A DNA stretch of 64,000 nucleotides from Williamsia muralis (GCF_002735905.1 NZ_PEBD01000010.1:496001-560000), one strand, 5' to 3'. Counted from the stretch's first letter, positions 18,229 to 26,858 are shown. Numbers and translations are program-made. Notes: generated by a model from the sequence alone, not told the origin.

Positions 18229-19622
18229 TCCACCGAACTCATCACGTGCTTGATGCGGGTGTAGTCCTCGACCCCGTAGGACGACAGGTCCTTGCCGTAG
18301 CCGGAGTTCTTGAACCCGCCGTGTGGCATCTCGGCAACCAGCGGGATGTGGCAGTTGACCCACACACAGCCGAAGTCCATACCTGCGGTCATCCGGTTGG
18401 CGGTGCCGTGGTCGGTGGTCCACACGCTCGAGGCCAGGCCGTAGCTCACGTCGTTGGACAGCGCGATGGCCTCGGCTTCGTCCTCGAAGGTCTGCACGGT
18501 CACCACGGGGCCGAACGTCTCTTCCTGCACCAGCGCGTCGGTCTGGCGGACTCCGGTGATCACGGTGGGCTCGATGAAGAATCCCTTGTCACCGCGGCGC
18601 TTTCCGCCGGTGACCACGGTGGCGTGCGAGGGGATCGAGTCGAGGATCGACGTCACCTTGGTGAAATGGTTGATGTTGTTCAGCGGAGGAACCGTTGTCG
18701 CGTCGGCCTTTTCACTGAGCGCGGCAACGAACTTGTCGTGGATGGAGGAGTGCACGAGGATACGGGTCACCGCCGTGCAGTCCTGGCCGGCATTGAAGAA
18801 CGACGCCTCGCCGATGCCGTCGACGGCCTTGTCGAGGTCTGCATCGGCGAACACTACGGCGGGGGCCTTGCCGCCCAGTTCGAGGTGTGCGCGCTTGAGT
18901 TGCTGTGCGGCGGACACCGCCACGGCGATGCCGGCCCGGACCGACCCGGTGATCGACACCATGCCCGGGGTCTTGTGTCCGACGATGGACGCACCCGTCC
19001 CACCGTCGCCGAGCACCACGTTGAGGACTCCGTCGGGCAGGATGCCCTTGGACAGCGAGGCCAGGACAAGCGTCGATTCGGGAGTGGTGTCAGAAGGCTT
19101 GAGCACCACCGTGTTCCCGGCGGCGATTGCAGGTCCGATCTTCCACAAAGCCATCATCAGGGGGTAGTTCCAGGGGGTCACCTGACCGATGACGCCGATG
19201 GGTTCACGCCGCACGTACGAGGTGAACCCCTCCATGTACTCACCGGCCGATTTACCCTCGAGGAGGCGCGCCGCACCGGCGAAGAACCGGATCTGGTCGG
19301 CGCCGACGGTCACCTCTTCGTCGGCGATTTGATCGGCCGGCTGCCCGGTGTTCCGTGCCTGGGCGGCCACGAGCGCATCGGAGTTCGCCTCGATGGCATC
19401 CGCCAGCTTCAGCAAAGCGGTCTGTCTGGTCTTCGGGGTTGTCTTACCCCAGGTCTCGAAGGCGGTGGCCGCAGCGGCCATGGCCGCGTCGATGTCGGCG
19501 GTGGTCGAGACCGGCGACGTACCGACGACCGATTCGTCGGTTGGGTTGATCAGGTCGATCGTCTCGGTGGACGACGACGCGACGAACTCGCCGTTGATGT
19601 AGTTCTTCAGGATCTCGGGCAT
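18225..19622 (-). CDS. Gamma-aminobutyraldehyde dehydrogenase-like aldehyde dehydrogenase
   Basis: This 465-residue aldehyde dehydrogenase shows VTPWNYPLMM, the catalytic Glu in LELGGKAPAVVF and the catalytic Cys in NAGQDCTAVTRI. The FNAGQDCTA form, the PPLNNINHF segment and the C-terminal EDYTRIKHVM resemble PatD/Prr-type gamma-aminobutyraldehyde dehydrogenases, which oxidise 4-aminobutanal to GABA with NAD+. It is the first gene of the minus-strand operon and is coupled to gabT by an ATGA overlap. The start ATG opens with the family-typical short N-terminus (LKNYINGEFV). The 240-base region upstream carries direct repeats and separates it from a divergent PucR regulator. Confidence 0.88.
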   Translation of the reverse strand: MPEILKNYINGEFVASSSTETIDLINPTDESVVGTSPVSTTADIDAAMAAAATAFETWGKTTPKTRQTALLKLADAIEANSDALVAAQARNTGQPADQIADEEVTVGADQIRFFAGAARLLEGKSAGEYMEGFTSYVRREPIGVIGQVTPWNYPLMMALWKIGPAIAAGNTVVLKPSDTTPESTLVLASLSKGILPDGVLNVVLGDGGTGASIVGHKTPGMVSITGSVRAGIAVAVSAAQQLKRAHLELGGKAPAVVFADADLDKAVDGIGEASFFNAGQDCTAVTRILVHSSIHDKFVAALSEKADATTVPPLNNINHFTKVTSILDSIPSHATVVTGGKRRGDKGFFIEPTVITGVRQTDALVQEETFGPVVTVQTFEDEAEAIALSNDVSYGLASSVWTTDHGTANRMTAGMDFGCVWVNCHIPLVAEMPHGGFKNSGYGKDLSSYGVEDYTRIKHVMSSVE

Positions 19623-19647
19623 GACGCGCGGTCACTCTCTGTCGGAT

Positions 19648-19703
19648 GGACTCGGGTCGGATCGGACTCGGGTCGTGTGGCTCGGGGGTCGATGTGGCTC
19701 GGG
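19648..19703. repeat. Four CTCGGG direct repeats between the putrescine operon and a PucR gene
   Basis: CTCGGG occurs at 19651, 19667, 19681 and 19698, two of them within GGACTCGGGTCG (19648-19659 and 19664-19675) and two within TGTGGCTCGGG. The spacing is 14 to 17 bases. The array lies in the divergent intergenic region (19623-19862) and could be a regulator-binding cluster for the adjacent PucR protein. No matching array is seen near the other PucR gene. Confidence 0.5.
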
Positions 19704-19862
19704 AATCGATGGGGGGCAGGTGATGGTTGCCAGTGTTCGCCGCATCGATGTGGTTGCGGACCTGACAAAATGTCCATGGTCTGCTTCCCATCGGTACACT
19801 CTGTCCAACGGTCGGCGTGTTTGTGCTGGTCTGCAGCCAGGGGCTGGGCCCCGAGGAGGAAG

Positions 19863-21371
19863 GTGAAGCGGTTGACCACCACTGTCCGCTGGCTACTGGG
19901 TCAACGCGACCTCGATCTGCGGCTGATCGGGGGAGCCGCTGGTCAGGACCGCGACATCGACTGCGCGCTGAGTTCGGAACTTCCTGCCCCGCACGAGTGG
20001 CTCGCCGGCGGAGAGCTGCTTCTCACCACCGGTCTGCGCCTGCCTCCCACCACGGCCGGGCGCCTCGAGTACGTCCGGCTGCTGGACCGGGTGGGAGTCG
20101 CAGGTGTCGGTTTCGGTGTCGGCCTCGGCTTCGACGACGTGCCTGCCGATCTGGTGGAGGCCGCCGATCAGGTGGGCCTGCCGCTTCTCGAAGTCCCCTT
20201 GCCCGTGCCGTTCTCTGCCATCGCGCGCACGGTGCTCGACCACATCGCCGCAGAGCGCTTCGACCAATTCGTCCGCGCGTCGCACACGCAGCCGCGCATC
20301 ACCCGCGCGATCATCGCCGGCGGCATGCCGGCGGTGGTGCGAGAACTGGCAGATGCCATCGAGCAGACGGTGGTGCTGCTCGACCGTGATCAGCAGTTGG
20401 TGAGTGCACGGCCACAACCGGTGTCCACCGAGGATCTGGAGTCGGTGCGGTCGCAGGTGGGACGTGACCCCGCGGCGGCCAGCGGCGTCACCCTGACCGG
20501 CGACCGGGTGATCACAGTGCAGCGGATCAGTGTGGCAGGCAACGTCTTCGGGCACCTTGCGGTCATCGGCCGAACCCCGCTCGGTGATCTCGAGCGGGTA
20601 CTGGTGGGTCACGCGACGTCGCTGCTCAGTCTCGAACACGCCAAACCCGGTCAGGTGATGCGCGACCAGCAGGCGCTGAACTCCGACGCGTTGACACTGG
20701 CCATGTCGGGCCCGCCGCCCGCGGCAGCGCGCAACATCGTATTGCGCGCAGCCGACCGGGGCGGGCGTGTGCGGATCGCCGTCGCGCAGTACTCCGGGGT
20801 GGGAGGTGCACAGCAGGCTGCCACGGCGGTGGCGGTGGAATTGCAGAACCATTGGCGCCCGGTGTTCGTCGACCAGAGCGGTCCGGAGGTGGTGGTGCTC
20901 CTTCGCGGGGAGGACCAACGTTCGTTCGCCGAATCGGTGCTCGCGATGGTGGGCAGGCAAGGGGCCCGTGCGGGATTGGGCACGGTGGTCTCGGTGGACG
21001 ACATCAGCGACTCGGTCCGTCAGGCTCGGCTCGGATGTGCGGTGGCCGGGGACGGCGAGGTGGTCGACCTGGCCGCACAGGGGTCGGTGCTGGCGCTCGA
21101 GCCGGTTCGCCAGGCGTTCAGCGGAGCGCACGAATCGGTCCTGGGCCCGTTGCTCGATCACGACCGACGCAACGACAGCGCCCTGGTGGAGACGCTGCGC
21201 GGATACCTCCTGGCGAACGGACAATGGGAAGCCGCCGCCACCTCGGTGGGTGTGCATCGGCACACCCTTCGCCACCGGGTGGACCGCATCGAGCAACTTC
21301 TGCGCGTCGACCTCACCGACGCACGAACCCGCGCCGAACTGCTGCTGATCCTCCTGTCCGACCCCCGCTGA
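19863..21371 (+). CDS. PucR-family transcriptional regulator, second copy
   Basis: This protein of about 502 residues has the PucR layout: an N-terminal ligand domain with the AGGELLLTTGLRL core, a middle region and a C-terminal helix-turn-helix (EAAATSVGVHRHTLRHRVDRIEQLLRVDL). The start is taken as GTG 19863, with AGGAGG 3 bases upstream; that spacing is short, and TTG 19872 is an alternative. The frame is open far upstream, but that part is antisense to the dehydrogenase gene and has no PucR similarity. It is divergent from the putrescine operon and probably controls it, since PucR members are known activators of GABA and polyamine catabolism. Confidence 0.87.
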   Translation: MKRLTTTVRWLLGQRDLDLRLIGGAAGQDRDIDCALSSELPAPHEWLAGGELLLTTGLRLPPTTAGRLEYVRLLDRVGVAGVGFGVGLGFDDVPADLVEAADQVGLPLLEVPLPVPFSAIARTVLDHIAAERFDQFVRASHTQPRITRAIIAGGMPAVVRELADAIEQTVVLLDRDQQLVSARPQPVSTEDLESVRSQVGRDPAAASGVTLTGDRVITVQRISVAGNVFGHLAVIGRTPLGDLERVLVGHATSLLSLEHAKPGQVMRDQQALNSDALTLAMSGPPPAAARNIVLRAADRGGRVRIAVAQYSGVGGAQQAATAVAVELQNHWRPVFVDQSGPEVVVLLRGEDQRSFAESVLAMVGRQGARAGLGTVVSVDDISDSVRQARLGCAVAGDGEVVDLAAQGSVLALEPVRQAFSGAHESVLGPLLDHDRRNDSALVETLRGYLLANGQWEAAATSVGVHRHTLRHRVDRIEQLLRVDLTDARTRAELLLILLSDPR

Positions 21372-21428
21372 CCCGGTCGTTTCAGTACAGTCCTGCACGA
21401 GCCCCGCGCTCTGCACAGCCCATCGCCG

Positions 21429-22367
21429 CTACTGGGCGAATGGCTTGGTGAGCTGTTCGGAGACCTGCCAGATTCGTTTGGCCGCCTGGGGATCACGCAG
21501 TCGTGAGAAGAGTTTCTGTCTTCCGGGGCCACCGCTGGTGTGCGCGAGTCCGTTCGGACTGTAGAGGCCGCCAGGTTCGGCGTCGGCAGAGGTCGCAGCG
21601 TACAGCGCTGGTAGCCGGGCTGTGTCGACCGTCCCGGCCAAGATGCCTCGTTCGGAGAGTGCCTGGATGACCCTTCGGCCCACCGTTTGCTTATCGCGGC
21701 CGAGTTCGGGGTGCGCGGCGAGCAGGTTCGTCGGGGCGATACCTGGGTGGGACAGGTTGCTGGTGATGTTCCACCCGCCGGCTTGGCTACGCCGGTCGAG
21801 TTCGAGGCCGAACAGGCCGAGCGCGATCTTCGACTGGCTGTAGGCCTTCATGCCGTCATAGAAGCGTTCCCACTGCAAATCGTCCCAGTTGATGAAGCCG
21901 CTGTTGGCCGCGACACTGATTTGCGACGTCACGCGTGCGTGGCCCGCGCTCAAGAGCGATAACAGCTCAGCGACGAGTCGGAAGTGGCCGAGATGGTTGG
22001 TGCCGAACTGGATCTCGAATCCGTCGACGGTGCTCTGCCGGTCGGGCGGGGTCATGATGCCGGCGTTGTTGATGAGGATATGGATCGGCCGGCCCTCCTC
22101 GCGTAGGGATTGGCCCAGAGCCTCGACGGAAGCAAGCGAAGACAGGTCGAGCTCCCGTAGCGACACGTTTGCGGCGGGCGCCTTTTCGAGGATTGAGGCG
22201 ATCGCGGCCTCGCCTTTGCCTCGATTTCGTACGGGCAGCAACACTTCGGCGCCGGCACCTGCGAGTTTGGTGGCGATGCCGAGCCCGATGCCGTCGCTTG
22301 CTCCGGTGACGACAGCGCGGGTGCCGGACAGGTCGGGGATGGTGATGTCGATAGCTGCGCGTGGCAT
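21429..22367 (-). CDS. Short-chain dehydrogenase/reductase (retinol dehydrogenase-like)
   Basis: This 312-residue Rossmann-fold oxidoreductase shows the NAD(P)-binding TGASDGIGLG, the NNAGIM motif and the catalytic YSQSK (Tyr and Lys), with Ser in the SVAANSG segment. The length and the helical C-terminus (SEQLTKPFAQ) fit the protochlorophyllide reductase/retinol dehydrogenase-like SDRs common in actinobacteria. The start ATG follows AGGAGAACA. It is divergent from an MmyB-type regulator, a pairing often seen for this SDR type, with an inverted repeat between them. The substrate cannot be read from the sequence. Confidence 0.85.
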   Translation of the reverse strand: MPRAAIDITIPDLSGTRAVVTGASDGIGLGIATKLAGAGAEVLLPVRNRGKGEAAIASILEKAPAANVSLRELDLSSLASVEALGQSLREEGRPIHILINNAGIMTPPDRQSTVDGFEIQFGTNHLGHFRLVAELLSLLSAGHARVTSQISVAANSGFINWDDLQWERFYDGMKAYSQSKIALGLFGLELDRRSQAGGWNITSNLSHPGIAPTNLLAAHPELGRDKQTVGRRVIQALSERGILAGTVDTARLPALYAATSADAEPGGLYSPNGLAHTSGGPGRQKLFSRLRDPQAAKRIWQVSEQLTKPFAQ

Positions 22368-22437
22368 GTGTTGTTCTCCTGGGCTCTGGTGGTTCCTTCA
22401 CAGTCGCGCGTCCCGGCCGCCTTGGGCAGGGCCCGTT

Positions 22438-22464
22438 TATCCACTGATCGCGAAGCCGTGGATA
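22438..22464. promoter_or_regulatory. Inverted repeat TATCCAC-N13-GTGGATA in the SDR/MmyB divergent region
   Basis: Perfect 7-bp arms, TATCCAC (22438-22444) and GTGGATA (22458-22464), lie between the divergent SDR and regulator genes. The repeat sits 46 bases upstream of the regulator start and 71 bases from the SDR start. It is a candidate operator for the MmyB-type protein. Confidence 0.5.
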
Positions 22465-22509
22465 GACCGTGCTGCGCGCGGTAGGAAGAAGGCGAACCTT
22501 GGAGGCGAT

Positions 22510-23343
22510 GTGGTCATCGATCGGATTGGACTGGCGGACTTCTTGCGTCGCCGACGGGAGGCGCTACAGCCCGAGGATGTGGGACTGCCGCGTGGTCCGC
22601 GCCGGCGCACCAGCGGATTGCGGCGAGAGGAAGTGGCGGCGCTGTGCCACATGTCGACCGACTACTACGCGCGTATCGAACGCCAGAGCGGACCGCAGCC
22701 GTCTGAGCAGATGATCGCAGCCATCGCGCAGGGCCTGCATCTCTCTATTGAAGAGCGTGACCATCTGTTCCGGCTTGCCGGACATCAACCGCCCACGCGC
22801 GGCCCGGGAAGTGAGCACATCAGCCCTGGTCTGCAGCGCATCTTCGACCGCCTGCACGACACTCCTGCCGAGATAGTCACCGAACTCGGCGAGACGTTGC
22901 GGCAGACCGCGCTCGGCGAGGCGCTCACCGGTGACCTCACCGCCTACAGCGGCCCAGCCCGCAGCATCGGATATCGCTGGTTCACCGATCCCGACAGCCG
23001 CGGGCTCTACGCACCCGAGGAACACCCATTTCTCAGCCGTCTGTGGGTGTCGGGCCTGCGCGGGGTAGTCACCCTCAGAGGGTCCGATTCCTATGCGGCG
23101 CACTTATCCAATCTGCTGCTCGAGCAAAGCGACGAGTTCCGGCAGGTATGGAATAGGCATGAGGTCGGTCTACGCCCCCCTGGCGTGAAGAAGTTCATAC
23201 ATCCTGAGCTCGGCGACTTGGAGTTGACCTGTCAGACCCTGCTCGATCCAACCCAGTCGCATGTGCTCTTGGTCTATACGGCTGTCCCCGGCACACAGAG
23301 TTACGAGAAGTTGAAGTTGCTGTCAGTCTTGGGGACTCGGTGA
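22510..23343 (+). CDS. XRE-family regulator with MmyB-like C-terminal domain
   Basis: This 277-residue protein starts with an XRE helix-turn-helix of the characteristic form FLRRRREALQP, RRTSGLRREEVAALCHMSTDYYARIE. A C-terminal MmyB-like domain follows (YRWFTDPDSRGLY, HPELGDLELTCQTL), thought to bind a small, perhaps fatty, ligand. GTG 22510 was chosen because GGAGG (22501-22505) lies 4 bases upstream; the frame is open further upstream but antisense to the SDR. It probably represses the divergent SDR gene and itself through the inverted repeat between them. Confidence 0.9.
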   Translation: MVIDRIGLADFLRRRREALQPEDVGLPRGPRRRTSGLRREEVAALCHMSTDYYARIERQSGPQPSEQMIAAIAQGLHLSIEERDHLFRLAGHQPPTRGPGSEHISPGLQRIFDRLHDTPAEIVTELGETLRQTALGEALTGDLTAYSGPARSIGYRWFTDPDSRGLYAPEEHPFLSRLWVSGLRGVVTLRGSDSYAAHLSNLLLEQSDEFRQVWNRHEVGLRPPGVKKFIHPELGDLELTCQTLLDPTQSHVLLVYTAVPGTQSYEKLKLLSVLGTR

Positions 23344-23409
23344 TCCGGCCGGTAAGGATGAACCCTGTCAGCAAGCGCCAACCCGGTGACGACGATGATG
23401 TGCGGCCGA

Positions 23410-23422
23410 TAGGCTGACTCAG
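23410..23422 (+). promoter_or_regulatory. Candidate leaderless -10 element for the FGGY kinase gene
   Basis: TAGGCT (23410-23415) followed by exactly 7 bases and then GTG 23423 fits the TANNNT-N7-start pattern of actinobacterial leaderless genes. No Shine-Dalgarno sequence at normal spacing is seen. Confidence 0.5.
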
Positions 23423-24907
23423 GTGGAACTCGTCATCGGAATCGACATGGGCACCGGAAGCAGCAAAGGGGTTCTCGCCGACGCCGGGGGAACGGTGCTC
23501 GCCACCGAGACGGTCCCCCACGAGACGTCGATGCCGCGGCCGGGATGGGTGGAGGTCGACCCGGAACGGGTGTGGTGGCAGGAGATCTGCACGATCAGCT
23601 CCGCGCTGATGGCCGCCAAACCAGCAGACGGTGATGTGGTCGCCATCTGCGTCAGCGGGGTCGGCCCGTGCCTGGTTCTCTGCGACGCCGATCTCCGGCC
23701 CACCCGCCCGGCCATTCTGTACGGCGTCGACACCCGGGCCAGCGCGGAGATCGCCGAGTTGACCGAACAACTGGGCGCCGAACAGATCCTCGCCGATGCC
23801 GGGACGTTGCTGTCCAGTCAGGCGGTCGGGCCCAAGATGCTGTGGGTGCGCAATCACGAACCTGAGGTGTGGGCGCGCTCGGCGCGCTGGTATGGGTCCA
23901 ACTCGTACATCGCCGCGAAACTCACCGGTGAGTACGTGATGGATCACCACACGGCCAGCCAGTGCGACCCGCTCTATGCGATAAAGGATTTCGAGTGGCA
24001 CCGCCAGTGGGCTGAGCAGATCTGCGTCGACATTCCGATGCCACGCTTGTGCTGGCCGGGCGAGGTGGTGGGCACTGTTCACCGTCGCGGCGCGGAGGAA
24101 ACCGGACTGCCGGAGGACATCCCGGTGGTCGCGGGAACGGTCGACGCTTTCGCCGAGGCGTTCTCGGTGGGTGTGCGTCAGCCGGGTGACCAGATGTTGA
24201 TGTACGGCTCGACGATGTTCCTGATCCAGATCATCGACGAGTTCCACAGCGACCCTGCGCTGTGGACCACGGCCGGCGTCCAGGAGCGCACCCTCGCACT
24301 TGCTGCCGGGACGTCTACCGCCGGTCGGCTGATCTCGTGGCTCCAATCGGTCACCGGCAACGCCTCATTCGACGAATTGACGTCCGAGGCGATGGCGGTG
24401 CCGCCGGGGAGCGAGGGGCTGCTCTTGCTGCCGTATCTCGCGGGAGAACGTACTCCGGTGTTCGATCCCGATGCGCGTGGCGTGTTCGCCGGGCTCACGT
24501 TGCGGCACAACCGTGGACATCTGTTCCGGTCGGCGTACGAGGGGATCTCCTTCGGTATCCGGCAGATCCTCGAGATGTTCGATGACGCGCACACCGCCAA
24601 ACGCACTGTCGCGGTGGGTGGCGGGCTGCGCAGCCCGGTGTGGGCTCAGGCGCTCAGCGATATCACCGGCCGTACCCAGCTGGTCCCCGAACAGACGATC
24701 GGCGCGAGTTACGGCGACGCTCTCCTCGCCGCGATCGCGGTTGATCTCGTTGCGCCGGAGACCGATTGGACCAAGCTCGCCCGGGAGATCACTCCCGACC
24801 CGAAGGTCGCGTCACTCTACGACGACCTGTATCAGACGTGGCGCGAACTGTATCCGGCAACGGCAGATCAGGTACATCATCTGGCGCGCATGACCGACGG
24901 CCGCTGA
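23423..24907 (+). CDS. FGGY-family carbohydrate kinase (xylulokinase/polyol kinase-like)
   Basis: This 494-residue sugar kinase has an N-terminal actin-like ATPase domain beginning IGIDMGTGSSKGVL and a second FGGY domain with VAVGGGLRSPVWAQALSDITG, the ATP-binding signature of the family. AGTVDAFAEAFSVG marks the phosphate-binding region. It would phosphorylate a pentulose, tetrulose or polyol using ATP. The start is GTG, seven bases after a TAGGCT element. It converges with an SDR gene and lies beside the SorC-type regulator and polyol ABC operon, so it probably works on the same substrate family. The exact sugar is not readable. Confidence 0.87.
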   Translation: MELVIGIDMGTGSSKGVLADAGGTVLATETVPHETSMPRPGWVEVDPERVWWQEICTISSALMAAKPADGDVVAICVSGVGPCLVLCDADLRPTRPAILYGVDTRASAEIAELTEQLGAEQILADAGTLLSSQAVGPKMLWVRNHEPEVWARSARWYGSNSYIAAKLTGEYVMDHHTASQCDPLYAIKDFEWHRQWAEQICVDIPMPRLCWPGEVVGTVHRRGAEETGLPEDIPVVAGTVDAFAEAFSVGVRQPGDQMLMYGSTMFLIQIIDEFHSDPALWTTAGVQERTLALAAGTSTAGRLISWLQSVTGNASFDELTSEAMAVPPGSEGLLLLPYLAGERTPVFDPDARGVFAGLTLRHNRGHLFRSAYEGISFGIRQILEMFDDAHTAKRTVAVGGGLRSPVWAQALSDITGRTQLVPEQTIGASYGDALLAAIAVDLVAPETDWTKLAREITPDPKVASLYDDLYQTWRELYPATADQVHHLARMTDGR

Positions 24908-24935
24908 GAGCTGGTGGTCGGGTCCACCGCGGCTG

Positions 24936-24952
24936 AGCCGGTCGTGCCGGCT
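24936..24952. terminator. Hairpin between convergent kinase and SDR genes
   Basis: AGCCGG (24936-24941) and CCGGCT (24947-24952) form a perfect 6-bp stem with a 5-base loop in the 53-base gap between two convergent genes. There is no strong U-tract, so this is a weak bidirectional terminator candidate. Confidence 0.4.
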
Positions 24953-24960
24953 TGTAGCGC

Positions 24961-25746
24961 TCAGCCCATCGTGTAGCCGCCGTCGACGGGGAGGTCCACG
25001 CCGGAGATCATCGATGCCGCGTCCGAGGCCAGCCACAGCACGGTGTTCGACACTTCCTGGGGAATCGCGAAGCGGCCCAGAGGGATCCGCGCCAGCATCG
25101 GCGCAGCTTTGGTCTCCTCACCCCACACGCGTTGACCCATCTCGGTGAGTACGACGGTGGGGCACACCGAATTGGCGCGGATCCCGTACTCGCCCAGTTC
25201 GAGCGCCAGTACCTTGGTGGCCATCACCAATCCGGCCTTGGAGGCGCAGTACGAGTAGTGCTCACGCAGCGGTGCCAGGGCGGCAGCCGAGGCGACCGTG
25301 ACGATGGAACCCCCGGTGCCCTGCTCGACCATGATCGAGCCCACCCGCGCGGCCAGCAGGGCGGGAGCTCGGAGGTTGACGTTCAGCACGGCGTCGTACT
25401 GCTCGGTGTCGAGGTCGAGAACCGAATGGGGGTAGGAGATCCCGGCGTTGTTGATCAGGATGTCCAAGCCGTCGAACGCATCTGCGGCGGCACGCGCGAG
25501 TGCTTCGGGACCATCGGTGTCCGCCAGGTCGGCGACCACTGTGGCAACGCGCGTGCCGTGTTCACGGCCCAGGGTGGCAGCGGCCTCGTCCAGCTCGACC
25601 TTGTTGCGTCCGCTCAGGATGAGGTCGGCCCCCGCGCGTGCGAGCGTGGCCGCGATATCGGCGCCGATTCCTTTGGTGGCGCCGGTGATCAGCGCGCGTT
25701 TGCCGTCGAGGCGCAGAGTGGTCGGATCGGCAGTCGGGGTGGTCAT
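24961..25746 (-). CDS. SDR-family polyol/threitol dehydrogenase-like oxidoreductase
   Basis: This 261-residue classical SDR has TGATKGIG at the coenzyme site, NNAGISYP, the catalytic YCASK motif and the C-terminal SGVDLPVDGGYTMG. The family includes D-threitol, xylitol and gluconate dehydrogenases. ATG 25746 overlaps the stop of the SorC-type regulator gene by 4 bases (ATGA), so regulator and enzyme form one coupled unit. In the M. smegmatis threitol pathway an SDR makes D-erythrulose from D-threitol; this gene is the natural candidate for that step, by context only. Confidence 0.83.
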   Translation of the reverse strand: MTTPTADPTTLRLDGKRALITGATKGIGADIAATLARAGADLILSGRNKVELDEAAATLGREHGTRVATVVADLADTDGPEALARAAADAFDGLDILINNAGISYPHSVLDLDTEQYDAVLNVNLRAPALLAARVGSIMVEQGTGGSIVTVASAAALAPLREHYSYCASKAGLVMATKVLALELGEYGIRANSVCPTVVLTEMGQRVWGEETKAAPMLARIPLGRFAIPQEVSNTVLWLASDAASMISGVDLPVDGGYTMG

Positions 25747-26756
25747 AAGCTCTCCATGATTGCTGTGGCGGTTGCGGGATCGGTGACGAGTTGGTTGAAG
25801 AAGCCCGCGGCTGCCCCGGCGACGATCGGGTCGACCTTGTCTTTGCCGACCGCCACACCGATGCCGATCGGCACCTGCTTGAGCAGGTCCAGTTCGATGG
25901 CGATGAGCCGTTCGCGTCCGGGGAAATCGACGGCCCGGCCGTCGCGGTCGTAGAAGCGCGAGCACACGTCCCCCACGGCCGAGCGCAGCGACGCCGAGCC
26001 GGTCGGGACGAATTGCGGTATGTCAGAACGTAACAGAGGCGGTGCGCCGATGCCCATCAGCGCGCAGCGGGCCTGCGACCACAGTCGTAGGACCGGCTGG
26101 ATGCTGGGGTCGGCGGTCAGCGAGGCATGCAGATCGGGCCCGGGCAGGGCAGGCGCGAAGAGGTAGTTGGGGCGGCCGCCGATCCTACCGGCGACGAGGC
26201 GGGTGATCTCGTTGGTCTGGTACCACGGCTCGGGTTGGTCGTTGCCGCCGACGGTCGGAACCACCAGTACGCCGGGCAGTTCGGCCATCTCGTACTGGGC
26301 CACTTCGTAGACGGTGCGGCCCGAAGACACCAGGAGTACGTCGCCCGGCAGCAGATTCGCGTCACGGAGGCTGCGTGCCACCGCGGGAGCGAGAACCGAT
26401 CCCATGACCTCCACGGTCGGGCGCGCTGGGGTGGGCGGGGGCAGCGGGCTGCTGAGATAGACCCTGTCGAGGTGCAGTGCTGCCGCCAGGCTGGTCTCCA
26501 GGTCGGCGTCGAAGAAGTCTTGTGGCGCAATCACTTCGATGCGGACGATGCCCCGGCGACGGGCTTCGGCGAGCAGCCGGCTGACGGTTGCGCGGCTGAC
26601 GCCGAGCTGTGATGCGACATCGAGTTGAGTGGCTTCTTCGGTGTAGTACAGGCGGGCAGCGGCATAGACCAGCGAGGCGGAGAAGTGGCCGGAATCCGAC
26701 CCGTTCGCCGCATCGGCCGACGGGGAGGCCGCCGACCTGCGTGTCTGGTTGGCCAT
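25743..26756 (-). CDS. SorC/DeoR-type sugar-responsive transcriptional regulator
   Basis: This 337-residue protein has an N-terminal helix-turn-helix (LDVASQLGVSRATVSRLLAEARRRGIVRI) followed by a sugar-phosphate-binding domain of the SorC type (LLPGDVLLVSSGRTVYEVA, MGIGAPPL and a C-terminal GVAVGKDKVDPIVAGAAAG). Such regulators respond to phosphorylated sugars in polyol catabolism. ATG 26756 has GGAGGG at suitable spacing; upstream in-frame codons have no conserved sequence. It is divergent from the zinc dehydrogenase and ABC operon, with three related operator-like sites in the shared 170-base promoter region, and it is coupled to the SDR gene downstream. Confidence 0.9.
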   Translation of the reverse strand: MANQTRRSAASPSADAANGSDSGHFSASLVYAAARLYYTEEATQLDVASQLGVSRATVSRLLAEARRRGIVRIEVIAPQDFFDADLETSLAAALHLDRVYLSSPLPPPTPARPTVEVMGSVLAPAVARSLRDANLLPGDVLLVSSGRTVYEVAQYEMAELPGVLVVPTVGGNDQPEPWYQTNEITRLVAGRIGGRPNYLFAPALPGPDLHASLTADPSIQPVLRLWSQARCALMGIGAPPLLRSDIPQFVPTGSASLRSAVGDVCSRFYDRDGRAVDFPGRERLIAIELDLLKQVPIGIGVAVGKDKVDPIVAGAAAGFFNQLVTDPATATAIMESL

Positions 26757-26804
26757 GAGGCACACCCCTCCGTCGGTGACTGCGATCCCGCCGATTATGG
26801 CACT

Positions 26805-26858
26805 GCACATTTGTTCATGCGGTGAAAACTCGTGAACATCTGTTCTGTACATATGTAT
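26805..26858. promoter_or_regulatory. Three related 12-bp operator-like sites in the polyol divergent promoter
   Basis: GAACATCTGTTC (26834-26845) has perfect 5-bp arms. A second copy, GCACATTTGTTC (26805-26816), matches it at 10 of 12 positions. A third, GTACATATGTAT (26847-26858), contains the perfect palindrome TACATATGTA. All three share the GNACATNTGT core. The third overlaps the presumed -35 region of the rightward operon. They are the natural candidates for SorC-type regulator binding. Confidence 0.6.

Noticed and set aside
18174-19862. Upstream extension of the second PucR frame to more than 1000 residues
   Set aside because: This part is antisense to the aldehyde dehydrogenase gene and lacks PucR similarity; the PucR domain begins after 19863.
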